Translations under genes and position numbers: made by a program
Notes under the pieces: model-generated
Seen by the model: the letters and a program-made list of their open reading frames with translations, nothing else
Told to the model about the DNA's origin: nothing
Database searches by the model: none
Assembly: GCA_015488215.1 (NCBI GenBank)
Contig: WFOE01000107.1
Span: 1 to 61,957 of the forward strand
Source of the DNA: Planctomycetales bacterium
GTDB taxonomy: Bacteria; Planctomycetota; Planctomycetia; Pirellulales; S012-138
DNA: 61,957 nt
Direction: 5' to 3'
Shown: piece after piece, positions 28,744-38,559 of the stretch
Numbering within the stretch: position 1 is the first letter of the stretch
Layout of the letters: each line of letters begins with the position of its first letter

Positions 28744-29859
28744 GTGATTGTTGGCGTTCCCATGGAAATCAAGACCGACGAGTACCGCGTGGCCATTCTG
28801 CCCGTGGGCGTGGAAGAGCTGGTGCGGGCGGGCCACCAGGTCATCATCCAGGCCGGGGCGGGACTCGGCTCGGGGATTGCCGATCACGAGTACTTGGAAC
28901 ACGGGGCCAAACTGGTCGCTTCCGGTGAGGACATCTACGCCCAGGCCGACTTGGTGCTCAAAGTCAAGGAGCCGCTGCCGCAGGAGTATCCGCTCATCCG
29001 GCCCGGCCAGGTGATCTTCACCTACCTGCACCTGGCCGCCGACCGCCAGTTGACCGAAGCGCTGTTGCAAAGCGGCTGCGTGGCCCTGGCCTACGAGACC
29101 TTGCAGGACGACCAGGGGCACCTGCCGCTGCTTACGCCCATGAGCGAAGTGGCCGGGCGAATGAGCGTCCAGGAAGGCGCCAAATACCTGGAACGGCCTC
29201 AGATGGGCCGTGGCATCCTGCTGGGCGGCGTGCCCGGCGTGGCTCCGGCCCACATTACAATCCTGGGCGGCGGCGTGGTCGGGGCCAACGCAGCGAAGGT
29301 GGCCGCGGGCTTCGGGGCCGACATCTGCGTGCTGGACATCAACATGGAACGGCTCCGCTATCTAGACGACGTGATGCCGGCCAACGTGAACGTGCTTTAC
29401 AGCGACCGGCACACCATCCGCGAGCAGCTTCGCTTGGCCGATCTGGTCATCGGCGCGGTGCTCATCCCCGGGGCCAAAGCCCCCAAGCTCATTCGGCGAC
29501 AGGACCTGCGGCTGATGAAGCCGGGAAGCGTCATCATCGACGTGGCCATCGACCAGGGCGGCTGCGTGGAAACCAGTCGGCCCACCACCCACAGCAATCC
29601 CACCTACATCGTGGATCAGGTGCTGCACTACTGCGTGACGAACATGCCCGGCGCGGTGGGCCGCACCAGCACCTACGCCCTGTGCAACGTCACGCTCCCC
29701 TGGGTGATGGAACTGGTACGCCGCGGCGTGGAAGAAGCGATTCGCCAGGTCCGGCCACTGGCTCGGGCGGTGAACGTTTACAAGGGAGAACTGACCAACC
29801 GGGCCGTGGCCCAGGCCCTGGGACTCCCCTACAGCCCTACGCTGGAAGCCTACCAATAA
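28744..29859 (+). CDS. ald: Alanine dehydrogenase
   Basis: This 371-residue enzyme, exactly the usual length, catalyses NAD-dependent oxidative deamination of L-alanine to pyruvate and ammonium. Expected active-site residues are present: R15 in YRVAILP, K75 in KVKEPLP, H96 in YLHLAAD and D270 in DVAIDQGG. The dinucleotide-binding glycine motif is [15 protein letters not shown] (about 173-187). I assign a GTG start at 28744, preceded by AGGAG at normal spacing. It converges on glnE, another nitrogen-metabolism gene, across 64 bases. Confidence 0.96.
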   Translation: MIVGVPMEIKTDEYRVAILPVGVEELVRAGHQVIIQAGAGLGSGIADHEYLEHGAKLVASGEDIYAQADLVLKVKEPLPQEYPLIRPGQVIFTYLHLAADRQLTEALLQSGCVALAYETLQDDQGHLPLLTPMSEVAGRMSVQEGAKYLERPQMGRGILLGGVPGVAPAHITILGGGVVGANAAKVAAGFGADICVLDINMERLRYLDDVMPANVNVLYSDRHTIREQLRLADLVIGAVLIPGAKAPKLIRRQDLRLMKPGSVIIDVAIDQGGCVETSRPTTHSNPTYIVDQVLHYCVTNMPGAVGRTSTYALCNVTLPWVMELVRRGVEEAIRQVRPLARAVNVYKGELTNRAVAQALGLPYSPTLEAYQ

Positions 29860-29923
29860 ACCTTGGCGGCAAGCCTCTGGCCGGGCGGCTCTTTCCTGGC
29901 AGTGCCCCATTCCCACCGCGGCG

Positions 29924-32900
29924 CTACTCCAGTGCCGCGGCTTGTTGCTGGAACAGGCGGTCGAACCGTCGGCGGACCTCGGCGGTGCATTCATGCACCT
30001 GCCGGCGGAATTGCTCCGGCTCTTTGTAACCCAGCAGCGAAGCGACCCGGCGGAGCTGCTCTTCGGCCTGCGGCAACTGGTCGTGCGAGGCCAGATTGAG
30101 CAGTTGCAGCCGCGATTCCACGCGCCGCAGCAGCAGATAGCTTTCCCGCCAGAAGCGGGCGTCTTCTTCCGCCATCAGGCCCAACTCGTGCAGCCGTTGC
30201 AACGCTTCCAGCGTGTTGGCAACGCGCAGCTCGGGATACTGCGCCATGTGGCACAGTTGCAGCATCTGCACGGCGAACTCCACGTCAACGATTCCGCCCG
30301 GCCCGCGCTTGATGTTTTCGGCCGAAGCGGTCTGTTGCAGCTTCATCCGCATCTGGTAGATGCTCTCCACGTCCTGCCGTCCCAGCGGCTTGACGGTCAT
30401 CGCTTCCAGCACGGCCTGTTCGGCCGCCTGGGCGGCTCGTTCGTCGGGCGAAAGCACCCGGGCCTTGCAAAGCGCCTGGCGTTCCCAAAGCTGCCCTTCG
30501 CCTCGCTGGAAGTAGCGGCGGAACTCGGCAAGCGAGGTGGCCAGTGCGCCGCTGCGTCCGGTAGGCCGCAGTCGGGCGTCCACTTCGTACAGCCGGCCGT
30601 AGGGCCCCAGGTAGGTCATCGTCTTGATGACCCGCGAACCCAGCTCGCTGAAAAAGTGCTGGTTGGTCGTGGAGCCGCCGCCGCGAGTGGCCGCCTGGGT
30701 GTGGCCTTCGCCGGCGTAGAGGAACACCAGGTCCACGTCGCTGTGGTAGTTCATTTCCCGCCCGCCGAACTTGCCCATGGCCAGCACCACCCAGGGGCAC
30801 GGCCCTCCCGCGTGCTGAGGCACGCCCAGCCGAGGCACCAACTGCTGCCAGCAATGGTGGATCACTTGCTCCAGACAGACCTGGGCCACGTCGCTCAAGC
30901 AGGCTGTTACCCGGGGCAGGCTCTCCTTGTCCATCACGTCCCGCACGCCCACTTGCAGGTGCTTGGCGTTTTTGAAGCTGTGCAGGATGGGGTCCAGGTC
31001 TTCGGCCCCCCGGGTCAGTTCGGCCAGCTCGTGCCGCATCCCTTCCAACTCCGGCAGCCGGTCCAGCAGCAGGCTGTCCAGCAGCTCGTCGATCATGCCC
31101 GGGTTGCTGATCAGGATGCTGCACAGGTAGGGGCTGGAAGCGCAGAGCTTCACATACAGTTGCAAGCTGGGTGGGTTGAAGCTGAACAGCTCCCACAGCA
31201 CGCCCTTGCCCCCCAGCGAATCGCTCACCTGCTCAAGCGTAATCAGCGTGGCGTCCGGGTCGGGCGTTTGCGAAATGGCCTTGAGCAACTGTGGGGCAAT
31301 CGAAGCCAGAAAATGCCGGCAGCGGCGCGTGGAGAGGAACGGAATCCGCTCCGTGGCCAGGCCCATCAGGTGGTGGTACGCCTGCTGGGGGTCCTTGAAC
31401 CCGTAAGGGCCCAGCACCTGCTGGATGGTTTCCCGGCTGGGCTCGGGGTCCAGTACCAGGTCCACCTCGGGAGTGCTTTCCCGGTCGTCGGCAAAGGCGT
31501 CGTGCAGCAGGTGGTTGAGTATCTTCCGGTTCAGTTCCGTGGCCTGGGCGTACATCCGCCGGAAGGCATCCAGGGCCGATTCCCGGGGCGTGTCCTCGAA
31601 TCCCACCCGCAGGGCCAGTTTGCGCAGCTCTTGTTCGTCCTGGGGCAGTTCGTGGGTTTGTAGATCGAACATGATTTGCAAGCGGTGCTCGATCTTGCGC
31701 AGGAAACGGTAATTGGTTTCCAGCACGGTGCGTTCCTGGTGGGTCAGGCAGCCCACGTGCTCCAGGCGGTCGATGGCCGTCAGGGTGTTGGTGGTGCGCA
31801 GCTCGGGCAGGTCGCCTCCGTTGAGCAACTGGAGAAACTGGATGACGAACTCGATGTCCCGAATCCCGCCCACGCCCGTCTTGACGTTCGAAGCGTCCTT
31901 GCCCCGGGCGGCCGTGTGGCGTTCGATCCGCCGCTTCAGGGCCTTGATGTCGGCAATGTCGGCAATGCCCAGGTAGCGCCGATAGACCCACGGCTCCAGC
32001 TCCTGAAGGTACTGGGCCCCGAAGTCCAGATCGCCCGCTACGGCCCGGGCCTTCACGTAAGCCTGGCGTTCCCAGGTGCGGCCTTTCACGTCGTAGTAGT
32101 GCCGGGCGTGGTCCCAACTGACCACCAGCGGGCCCTGGTTTCCCTCGGGCCGCAGCCGCATATCGACCCGGTAGGCCTGGCCCAGTTCGGTGCGGGTGGT
32201 GAGCAGTTCCAGCAGCCAGCGGCCCAATCGGTTGAAAAACTCCTGGTTGGACCAGGGGCGCGGGCCGTCGGTTTTGCCCTCCCCTTCGTAAACGAAGATA
32301 AGGTCGATGTCGCTGGAATAGTTCAGCTCCACCCCGCCCAGTTTGCCCATGCCCAGCACGACGAATCGGGCCGGGCGCCCGTTGGGCAGCCGGGGCACGC
32401 CTCGGGCGGCCTGAAGCTGTCCCCGGGCCCAGGCCACGGCCGCCTCCAGAATCGCGTCGGCCACGTAGGAAATCTGCGCCGTGACCGTCTCCAGCGGCTG
32501 TTCCTGGATGATCTCCCCGTAGGCAATCCGCAGCGTCTCCCGTTGCTTGAACCGCCGCAGAGCCCGCATCACCAGTTGCTGGTCCTGCAGGGCCAGCACT
32601 TCGGCCGTCAGTTCGTCCACCAGGCTCTGGCGGCTCACCGGGCGCCCTTGGGTCATCCGCAGCAGGTCGAACGCCTCGGGGTCCAGCACCAGGATGTCGC
32701 TCAGGTACTGGCTGACCGAAAAAATCTGCAGCAGCGGAGGGAACGAATCCGGATCCCGTTCCAGCAGGGCCACCAGTCCCAGCGGGTTGCGGCTGTTGGA
32801 AATGAAGCGTTCCAGGTTGTTCAGAGCCATGTCCGGGTCGCTGAGCCGCGGCAGATGCTTTTCCAGCTCGGTGGCCAGGTAGGCCAGCAGGTCCAGCGGC

Positions 32901-33133
32901 ACCCCGGCGTGGGCTATGCCCAACAGGTTGGCTTGGGCTCGGGCCGGCTCCTTCAAGCCCCAGCGGCGCAGGGGTTCGGCGGCCTGTTCGGGCTGCTGGA
33001 GCCAGCGGTGGATCTGTTGGGGAGAGATTGCCACGGGAATGCCAAACGCGCAGGCAAGCGACAGCGGGAAAACCGGCGATCCATCCGGCGGCCCTTGGGG
33101 CCGGCGGGACTCTTGCCAGTTTGAAGCCGCCAT
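29924..33133 (-). CDS. glnE: Bifunctional glutamine synthetase adenylyltransferase/deadenylylase
   Basis: This protein of about 1069 residues controls glutamine synthetase by adding and removing AMP. The duplicated architecture is clear: a first nucleotidyltransferase domain with GMGKLGGVELNYSSDIDLIF near residue 260 and a second with AMGKFGGREMNYHSDVDLVF near 780, each followed by a helical domain (GPGGIVDVEFAVQMLQL in the second). By family knowledge the N-terminal half deadenylylates and the C-terminal half adenylylates. The ATG at 33133 is chosen; the frame continues to a GTG at 33211 with unlikely sequence. It is divergent from the membrane protein gene upstream. Confidence 0.95.
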   Translation of the reverse strand: MAASNWQESRRPQGPPDGSPVFPLSLACAFGIPVAISPQQIHRWLQQPEQAAEPLRRWGLKEPARAQANLLGIAHAGVPLDLLAYLATELEKHLPRLSDPDMALNNLERFISNSRNPLGLVALLERDPDSFPPLLQIFSVSQYLSDILVLDPEAFDLLRMTQGRPVSRQSLVDELTAEVLALQDQQLVMRALRRFKQRETLRIAYGEIIQEQPLETVTAQISYVADAILEAAVAWARGQLQAARGVPRLPNGRPARFVVLGMGKLGGVELNYSSDIDLIFVYEGEGKTDGPRPWSNQEFFNRLGRWLLELLTTRTELGQAYRVDMRLRPEGNQGPLVVSWDHARHYYDVKGRTWERQAYVKARAVAGDLDFGAQYLQELEPWVYRRYLGIADIADIKALKRRIERHTAARGKDASNVKTGVGGIRDIEFVIQFLQLLNGGDLPELRTTNTLTAIDRLEHVGCLTHQERTVLETNYRFLRKIEHRLQIMFDLQTHELPQDEQELRKLALRVGFEDTPRESALDAFRRMYAQATELNRKILNHLLHDAFADDRESTPEVDLVLDPEPSRETIQQVLGPYGFKDPQQAYHHLMGLATERIPFLSTRRCRHFLASIAPQLLKAISQTPDPDATLITLEQVSDSLGGKGVLWELFSFNPPSLQLYVKLCASSPYLCSILISNPGMIDELLDSLLLDRLPELEGMRHELAELTRGAEDLDPILHSFKNAKHLQVGVRDVMDKESLPRVTACLSDVAQVCLEQVIHHCWQQLVPRLGVPQHAGGPCPWVVLAMGKFGGREMNYHSDVDLVFLYAGEGHTQAATRGGGSTTNQHFFSELGSRVIKTMTYLGPYGRLYEVDARLRPTGRSGALATSLAEFRRYFQRGEGQLWERQALCKARVLSPDERAAQAAEQAVLEAMTVKPLGRQDVESIYQMRMKLQQTASAENIKRGPGGIVDVEFAVQMLQLCHMAQYPELRVANTLEALQRLHELGLMAEEDARFWRESYLLLRRVESRLQLLNLASHDQLPQAEEQLRRVASLLGYKEPEQFRRQVHECTAEVRRRFDRLFQQQAAALE

Positions 33134-33250
33134 ACCGGCCTGGCAAGTCCCGCCGCGGCCCGCCCACGCGGCGGATTGGAGACCGCCGTGCCGGTTGATA
33201 CACTGGGACACTGCCCTCCCTGCTGGTTCCCTCCTGGAGATAACAACACG

Positions 33251-34297
33251 ATGCGAGGTTTACCGCTGGTTCTGAGCTTCGTTTTGCTGACCGTTCTGAG
33301 CTGGGGCGTTTACGGCCCCGTGTTGCACCACGGGCAGATGGCCATGGGCCTGCCCGACCCGGCCACCGGAAAACTGGTGCCCAGCCGCTGGCTCCCGTTC
33401 ATCTGCGTGGGGCTGGCCTACTTCCTGATTGCCGTGGTCGTGCCCTGGGTGAAGCTGATGGTCTGGGGAGAACGCGGCCGCTGGTCCGCCCGCGGCGCCA
33501 CCTACAGTCTGATCGCCGGCGCGGTCGGGGCACTGGGCGCGTTGGGCGTGATTCTGGCTTTCAACTTCGGCGGCAGCCCGCTCTACGTGATGCCGCTCAT
33601 CTTCGGCGGAGCCCCGGTGGTCAACACCGTCTTCAGCATGGTCCTGAGTAAAACATACCGCCGGGTTCGCTTGCCGTTTCTCGTGGGGCTGACCCTGGTG
33701 GTAGTAGGAGCGGCGCTGGTGCTCATCTATAAGCCCACCGGCGGCGGACCCGCAGGGCGCCAGGCCCAGTTCTGGCCGGTAGCCCTTTCGGTGCTGATGA
33801 CGATGGTCTGCTGGGGAGCTTACGGTCCGGTGCTGCACATCGGCCAGGCGGCCATGCAGGGGAGCCGCATGCGGCCGTTTATGTGCGTGGGTTTGGCTTA
33901 CTTTCTGATTGCGGTGCTCATTCCCCTGGGGATTCTTCAGCTTCAGGGCCAGCCCGATGGGCGGTGGACCGCCGACGGCACAGCCTGGTCGCTGGCGGCC
34001 GGGGCGGCCGGAGCCCTGGGCGCCTTGGGCGTGATTCTGGCTTTCGATTTCGGCGGCAAGCCGGTTTACGTCATGCCGTTGGTCTTCGGCGGGGCGCCGG
34101 TGGTCAACACGCTCACCGGCACGGTGGAAGCGGCCCTGGGTGGCAAGCCGCTTCAGTTCCAGGCGTTGTTCCTGGCCGGTCTGGCGGCGGTAATCGCCGG
34201 GGCGGTGATGGTGCTGGTGTTTGCCCCTCGCCCCGCGCCGCACAAGACGGCCGAGGAGGTCGCCCCCGAGGGAAGCCCGCAACCGGCCTCCGGCTAA
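33251..34297 (+). CDS. Internally duplicated polytopic membrane protein, DMT-transporter-like
   Basis: This 348-residue protein has about ten membrane helices in two very similar halves of five. Matching segments include [15 protein letters not shown] with [26 protein letters not shown] in both, [12 protein letters not shown] in both, and [15 protein letters not shown] with [15 protein letters not shown]. The 5+5 layout and Gly/Ala-rich helices suggest a drug/metabolite-transporter-like fold, but I do not recognise a family and assign no substrate. The ATG follows GGAG. It is divergent from glnE, and the helical-protein gene follows after 53 bases. Confidence 0.75.
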   Translation: MRGLPLVLSFVLLTVLSWGVYGPVLHHGQMAMGLPDPATGKLVPSRWLPFICVGLAYFLIAVVVPWVKLMVWGERGRWSARGATYSLIAGAVGALGALGVILAFNFGGSPLYVMPLIFGGAPVVNTVFSMVLSKTYRRVRLPFLVGLTLVVVGAALVLIYKPTGGGPAGRQAQFWPVALSVLMTMVCWGAYGPVLHIGQAAMQGSRMRPFMCVGLAYFLIAVLIPLGILQLQGQPDGRWTADGTAWSLAAGAAGALGALGVILAFDFGGKPVYVMPLVFGGAPVVNTLTGTVEAALGGKPLQFQALFLAGLAAVIAGAVMVLVFAPRPAPHKTAEEVAPEGSPQPASG

Positions 34298-34350
34298 GCC
34301 CTCCCGAGGGCCGCAGGCTGACGCGGCACGTTTGCGAAAGGGTCGGACGC

Positions 34351-34728
34351 ATGGACCTGCCCGAGCTGATGCAACGGTTCGACGACCAGTTGAGCCACGT
34401 GTGGATGGTGCGCACGTTCCTCAAACACAGCGACGAAGCCGAAGAAGACGAGGACGTGCAGCAGGTGTACCGCACGCTTTACGACTTCATGCACGCCCTG
34501 GGCCCCGCGTTGCAGGCGGGGGATGCCCGGCGGTATTTTCACCTGGCGGGCAAGAAGTTCGGCAAGTTGACGCAGGCGGTGGAACTGTTCCTGGAGGTGC
34601 AGCCGGAAGTTTCCGCCCACATGAACTTCCAGATGGCCGCCCGCAGCCTCGCGCTTGCCCACCGGGAACTGAAACGGTTGCTGGAACAAGCTCAGGAAAT
34701 CCTTGCCGTCAAAGGACAGGCCCAATGA
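34351..34728 (+). CDS. Small helical protein of unknown function upstream of queF
   Basis: This 125-residue protein is predicted to be almost wholly alpha-helical, with acidic and heptad-like stretches ([34 protein letters not shown]) and neither signal peptide nor membrane segment. I do not recognise a family. The ATG follows AAAGGG. Its stop codon overlaps the queF start (ATGA at 34725), so translation is probably coupled, but a role in queuosine synthesis is not evident. Confidence 0.7.
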   Translation: MDLPELMQRFDDQLSHVWMVRTFLKHSDEAEEDEDVQQVYRTLYDFMHALGPALQAGDARRYFHLAGKKFGKLTQAVELFLEVQPEVSAHMNFQMAARSLALAHRELKRLLEQAQEILAVKGQAQ

Positions 34729-35093
34729 ACTCTCCGGCAAAAGATTTCGCTTCGGTGCTGGAAACCTTTCCCAACCCGGCCCCGCAGCGCGACTACCAGA
34801 TTCGCATCGTCTGCCCGGAGTTCACCTCCGTCTGCCCGCGCACCGGCCAACCGGACTTCGGTACGCTCGTGTTCACCTACGTGCCGGACCAACTCTGCGT
34901 AGAATTGAAGAGTTTGAAACTGTACTTACAACAGTTTCGCAACGAGGGGATTTTCTACGAGGCGGTGACCAATCGGATTCTGGACGACCTGGTCGGCGTG
35001 CTGCACCCGCGGTGGATGAAGCTGCTGGCCCGGTTCCGCCCTCGCGGCGGAATTACCACCAGCGTGCTGGCCTGCTATCCACGAGAAAAATAG
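34725..35093 (+). CDS. queF: NADPH-dependent 7-cyano-7-deazaguanine reductase
   Basis: This 122-residue enzyme of the short QueF type reduces preQ0 to preQ1 in queuosine biosynthesis. The catalytic Cys is C37 in [11 protein letters not shown], with the partner Asp D44, and the QueF signature [20 protein letters not shown] lies at 60-79. The C-terminal [17 protein letters not shown] is typical. Translation is coupled to the preceding helical-protein gene. No queC, queD or queE is in the window. Confidence 0.95.
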   Translation: MNSPAKDFASVLETFPNPAPQRDYQIRIVCPEFTSVCPRTGQPDFGTLVFTYVPDQLCVELKSLKLYLQQFRNEGIFYEAVTNRILDDLVGVLHPRWMKLLARFRPRGGITTSVLACYPREK

Positions 35094-35199
35094 CCTGTCG
35101 GAGTTCCGCCCTGATAGCAGGATTTGCCAAGGGGGGAATGCGGTGGGAACATGCCGGCCAGGAAAACTCTGCCCGGGTGGCAGAAACACTCAAGAAAGA

Positions 35200-35227
35200 T
35201 TGACCCGATTGGCCGAAACTTTATAAT
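35200..35227 (+). promoter_or_regulatory. Near-consensus sigma-70 promoter for ispE-spoVG
   Basis: TTGACC at 35200-35205 and a perfect TATAAT at 35222-35227 are separated by 16 bases. This is the clearest promoter in the window. Transcription would start near 35234, leaving a leader of about 160 bases before the ispE ATG. The leader holds a 23-codon open frame (35271-35342, beginning MTLGIKTK) with no obvious ribosome-binding site. Confidence 0.75.
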
Positions 35228-35393
35228 CGGGACCGTGCTCTTAACGAACACGTCTCTCTTGTTCTTTTCCATGACACTGGGCATCAAAACCAAGGCGGCC
35301 GGCGCTGCCAAGGTTTTCTCCCTCTGCAGTCCGTTCTTGTAGTGGTGCCTTTGTCCCCTCTGGCACGAAACGGCTCGGGTTCGGGATGTCTCG

Positions 35394-36305
35394 ATGAAAC
35401 GAGTAAAACTCTTGGAAAAAGTCGTTGTTCATACTCCGGCGAAACTGAATCTGTACCTGCGAGTGCTCGGAAAACGCAGCGACGGTTTCCATGAAATAGA
35501 AACCTTGATTTGCCCCGTGTCCCTGTTCGATACCCTGGTCGTTCAGTCTGGCCGCACGGAAGACCGGCTTTCGGTCGCTTGGGCGGCCGGTGGCACGATT
35601 GAGGAAAAGGACAAGCTCGTTATTTCGACCTGGAATCCAAACAATCTGATTGTTCGCGCCGTGGAATTGTTCCGCGCGCAAACGGGTGTCAGCCGGCCGG
35701 TGGAAATCCGTTTGATCAAGCGGGTACCGGCTCGGGCCGGCTTGGGCGGCGGTTCTAGCGACGCCGCCGCAGTGCTTCGGGCACTGAACCAGTTATATGA
35801 ACTCCGCCTGCCTACGGCACAGTTGGCCGATTGGGCGGCGAAACTGGGCAGCGACGTGCCGGGTTTTCTTTACACGGGGCTTTGCCTGTGTCGTGGCCGC
35901 GGCGAGCTTGTTCAGCCACTGGGCTGGACGCCCCGGCTCGATGCGGTCGTGGTGTTTCCTCACTGTGGACTCGCAACTGCGGAGGTCTATCGTCACTGGC
36001 AGGAGTCGGAGCAAGGGGAGGGGCCCGAGGTTCGGGAAGCTGTCCGCGCCTGGGGCCGAGCGAGCGCCGCAGCCTGGGTCCGAGGGTTGTTCAATTCCCT
36101 GGAACCGGCGGCCTTGCGCCTCTGTCCCCGATTGCAACGCTTGAAATCGCACCTGGAGAGCCGGGGGTTACGGGCAGGACAGCTCAGCGGGAGCGGCTCG
36201 GCTTACTTCGTCCTGTGTGCAAATCGTCTTCAGGCACGACGCCTGGCCCGGCGATTGGCTGCCGAAGGATGGGGAAGCTGCTGGGCCGTCAGCACCACGG
36301 TCTAA
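35394..36305 (+). CDS. ispE: 4-diphosphocytidyl-2-C-methyl-D-erythritol kinase
   Basis: This 303-residue GHMP kinase phosphorylates CDP-ME in the MEP isoprenoid pathway. The substrate-binding PAKLNLYL (15-22), the GHMP ATP-binding motif [16 protein letters not shown] (111-126) and the C-terminal LSGSGSAYF are typical. The ribosome-binding site is weak (GGGATG upstream of the ATG at 35394). A strong promoter lies about 160 bases upstream. The spoVG gene follows after 31 bases, the same neighbour relation as in Bacillus, where ispE precedes spoVG within a few genes. Confidence 0.95.
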   Translation: MKRVKLLEKVVVHTPAKLNLYLRVLGKRSDGFHEIETLICPVSLFDTLVVQSGRTEDRLSVAWAAGGTIEEKDKLVISTWNPNNLIVRAVELFRAQTGVSRPVEIRLIKRVPARAGLGGGSSDAAAVLRALNQLYELRLPTAQLADWAAKLGSDVPGFLYTGLCLCRGRGELVQPLGWTPRLDAVVVFPHCGLATAEVYRHWQESEQGEGPEVREAVRAWGRASAAAWVRGLFNSLEPAALRLCPRLQRLKSHLESRGLRAGQLSGSGSAYFVLCANRLQARRLARRLAAEGWGSCWAVSTTV

Positions 36306-36336
36306 GCTGCGCTGGAAGGGAAAGGGAGGTGACACC

Positions 36337-36867
36337 GTGCGCATCACCGAAGTGCGAATCAAGCTCATGGAAGACCCCAGCGAACGATTAATGGCCTTCT
36401 GTAGCATCACGCTGGACGACTGCTTCGTGGTGCGGGACTTGAAAATCATCCAGGGACAATCCGGCCCCTTTGTGGCCATGCCTAGCCGCAAGATCATGGC
36501 CCATTGCCCCAGCTGCGGTTGCAAAAACCATCTCAGAGCCAACTACTGCAACCAATGCGGCCGGAGGCTCCCCCAGGAAACCGTCCCGCAGGACGAACAG
36601 GGCCGAGTGCGGCTCTATGCCGACATCGCCCATCCGATCAATTCCGCCTGCCGGGAACAAATCCAGCAGGCGGTTATCCAAGCCTACGAGCAAGAGCTGA
36701 AAAAAGCCCAACAGCCGGGATACGTCTCCAGCTACGAAGACATGGACCTGCCGGCTCCGGGACCGCACATCGCCCCGGGACGCAAGCCCTCCTCTTCGAC
36801 AGCTCAGCCGCGGACTTCGCTCAATACGACCGACTCCCCAGCCGAAGAAGGCCCCCCAGCCGGCTAG
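36337..36867 (+). CDS. spoVG: SpoVG-family regulator with inserted zinc ribbon
   Basis: This 176-residue protein starts at GTG behind a strong GGGAGGTGA site. Residues 1-52 match the SpoVG core ([41 protein letters not shown]). Residues 55-78 are an inserted four-Cys zinc ribbon (C57, C60, C71, C74; HCPSCGCK then YCNQCGRR). The SpoVG fold resumes at about 87 ([30 protein letters not shown]), and a Pro/Ser-rich tail follows. Usual SpoVG is about 90-100 residues with no such insert. Family members bind nucleic acid and regulate gene expression; the ribbon could alter target choice (inference). It is co-transcribed with ispE. Confidence 0.92.
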   Translation: MRITEVRIKLMEDPSERLMAFCSITLDDCFVVRDLKIIQGQSGPFVAMPSRKIMAHCPSCGCKNHLRANYCNQCGRRLPQETVPQDEQGRVRLYADIAHPINSACREQIQQAVIQAYEQELKKAQQPGYVSSYEDMDLPAPGPHIAPGRKPSSSTAQPRTSLNTTDSPAEEGPPAG

Positions 36868-36954
36868 TTCCCGTTCCGACGCTTTCCCTGGCGCCAGCGG
36901 CGCGTTTCAATAGGGGCGTTCCCTAATGGCGTGTCGTGTGTGGAACGTCCCGAC

Positions 36955-37377
36955 ATGAACAACATGAACTATCAGGAACACGAACAGCCCATCGCCGTGG
37001 CCGTGGTGGTGCAAGGGGACCGGGTGCTGGTGGGCCGGCGAGGCGACCGGGGACCGCTTCCCGGTCGGGCGGAGTTCCCCGGCGGAAAAATCCGTCCCGG
37101 CGAATCGCCCGAGCAGGCCGCCCAGCGCGAATGTCTGGAAGAAACCGGCCTCCAGGTGCAGGTGCTGCGCACGCTTCAGGTGCTCCGGCACCGCTATCCG
37201 CACGGCCTGCTCCGGCTCCACTTTCTGCTGGCCCGAACGCTTCCCGGCCAAGGGGCTCCCCGAGGAGGATTCTCCTGGGTACCTTGCGAGCAGTTGCCCG
37301 GGCTCGACTTTCCCGAAGCCAACGCCGCCGTGGTCCAGTGGCTGGTGCAACACATGGCCACGTGCCCTGAATGGTGA
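36955..37377 (+). CDS. Nudix hydrolase, MutT-like
   Basis: This 140-residue protein carries an intact Nudix box at about 41-63 (GGKIRPGESPEQAAQ followed by RECLEETGL), which binds Mg and cleaves nucleoside diphosphate-linked substrates. Its length and the following VLRHRYPHGLLRLHFLLA segment resemble MutT/8-oxo-dGTP diphosphatases, but substrate is inferred. Start choice lies between ATG codons at 36955 and 36961-36964; GGAACG precedes the first. The YpsA-like gene begins nine bases after its stop, suggesting an operon. Confidence 0.88.
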   Translation: MNNMNYQEHEQPIAVAVVVQGDRVLVGRRGDRGPLPGRAEFPGGKIRPGESPEQAAQRECLEETGLQVQVLRTLQVLRHRYPHGLLRLHFLLARTLPGQGAPRGGFSWVPCEQLPGLDFPEANAAVVQWLVQHMATCPEW

Positions 37378-37386
37378 AAGCCGACC

Positions 37387-37884
37387 GTGCCCCCAGGTGA
37401 ATCATCCGAACTGAAAGTCATCTCTGGCGGGCAGACCGGCGTGGACCGAGCCGCGTTGGACGCGGCCCTCCAAGCTGGTTTGGCCATCGGCGGCTGGTGT
37501 CCGCGAGGGCGCCGGGCTGAAGACGGCTCCGTGCCGGCCCGGTATCCGTTGCAGGAAACCCCCTCGTTCGGCTACGAGCAGCGCACGCGGCGCAATGTGC
37601 AGCAGGCCGACGCCACGCTCATCCTGGCCCGAGGCCCTCTGAGCGGCGGCACGCTGCAAACCCTGCACTTCGCCCAGCGGGAAGAAAAGCCGGTGCGGGT
37701 GGTGCAGTTGCCCCGTTCGGCAGGCTGGGACGAAACGCTCCAGTGGCTGCTGCAACACCAGGTGCACGTGCTCAACGTGGCCGGTCCCCGGGAAAGCAAC
37801 GCCCCGGGCATCGGCCGCCAGGCCCGGGAGTGGCTGTTTCCCCTGTTCTTGCTCTGGAAAGAACGAGCCGCAGCCCGGGAATAG
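37387..37884 (+). CDS. YpsA-like putative molybdenum-carrier / Rossmann protein
   Basis: This 165-residue protein matches the family annotated as putative molybdenum carrier: N-terminal VISGGQTGVDRAALDAAL with WCPRGRRAEDG, then TRRNVQQADATLILARG and SGGTLQT, and the C-terminal VLNVAGPRESNAPGIGRQA. The fold is a Rossmann-like nucleotide-binding domain, and the molybdenum role in the family name rests on thin evidence. It starts with GTG at 37387, nine bases after the Nudix gene, with a weak ribosome-binding site. A molybdopterin gene (mog) is about 11 kb away, not adjacent. Confidence 0.82.
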   Translation: MPPGESSELKVISGGQTGVDRAALDAALQAGLAIGGWCPRGRRAEDGSVPARYPLQETPSFGYEQRTRRNVQQADATLILARGPLSGGTLQTLHFAQREEKPVRVVQLPRSAGWDETLQWLLQHQVHVLNVAGPRESNAPGIGRQAREWLFPLFLLWKERAAARE

Positions 37885-37925
37885 ACTTCCGTTGTCCCGT
37901 ATTCCATGGCACGGCTACAGCCACG

Positions 37926-38330
37926 GGGAGCTGCCGTTCCCGGAAGTCTTGGGTCTTGCGTTCTGGGGCCTGAGCAGGAGCTACCGCTCCGCAGGTCTTG
38001 CGTCTTGCGTCCTGGGTCTTGAGCAAGGTGCTTCCGCACCAGGCAGGAATTGCGCTGATACTTGCAACCGGCGTGGAGCTTCCGCTCCAGCGGAAAAACA
38101 AGCGTTCGTACTCCTAATCGTACTCGTGCTCGTGCTCGTGCTCGGAAACGCCATCTTGATCTTGTGGCTAATCGCGAATCGACAACCGGCGAGCCGCTGA
38201 CTTCCGTCGGCGGAGGTGACTCCCACCACAGCCACAGGTTGCTCCCGCACCGAAGCAAGAACAATCGCCAATTCGTGCAATCAGGCAACCGGCGAGTCCG
38301 AGCTTAGCTCGGGGAGAATGGAAGCCACCC
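37926..38330. repeat. Mosaic repeat island, copy C
   Basis: This island has a dense run of period-7 units of the TCTTGCG/TCTTGGG/TCTTGAG type (about 37947-38025) and three small hairpins: GGAGC-TACC-GCTCC (37977-37990), GGTGC-TTCC-GCACC (38027-38040) and GGAGC-TTCC-GCTCC (38075-38088). It also has the CTCGTN hexamer tract (38101-38145), GGCGAGCC (38188-38195) and the larger hairpin CCGCTGAC-TTCC-GTCGGCGG (38194-38213). A second GGCGAG precedes CCGAGC-TTA-GCTCGG (38298-38312). No gene is seen between 37885 and 38559. Confidence 0.8.
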
Positions 38331-38559
38331 ACTTTCGTCGGCAAGGTCGGTACTGCTTCCCGGGAACAAAAGCACAAACCGGCCGGAGAAACTTCGCCTT
38401 GATCCGGAGTTGCGGGTTCCCTATGATTCGCCCCGGCGCAGTCTCCCGCGCCCGCGTTGCGCGCCGATTGCGCCCGCTGCCGGCACGGGCCGTGCCGGCC
38501 GGACCCAGCCCCGCTGCGTTTGGCAAGGATTGCCCGCTCCCCGACAGGACCCGGCACGG

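Noticed and set aside
37892-38200. Hydrophobic Leu/Val-rich open frames in islands B, C and F, resembling small membrane proteins
   Set aside because: The hydrophobic run is simply the translation of the CTCGTN hexamer tract. Copies differ in frame and length, have no ribosome-binding sites, and the same DNA occurs inverted in island G.
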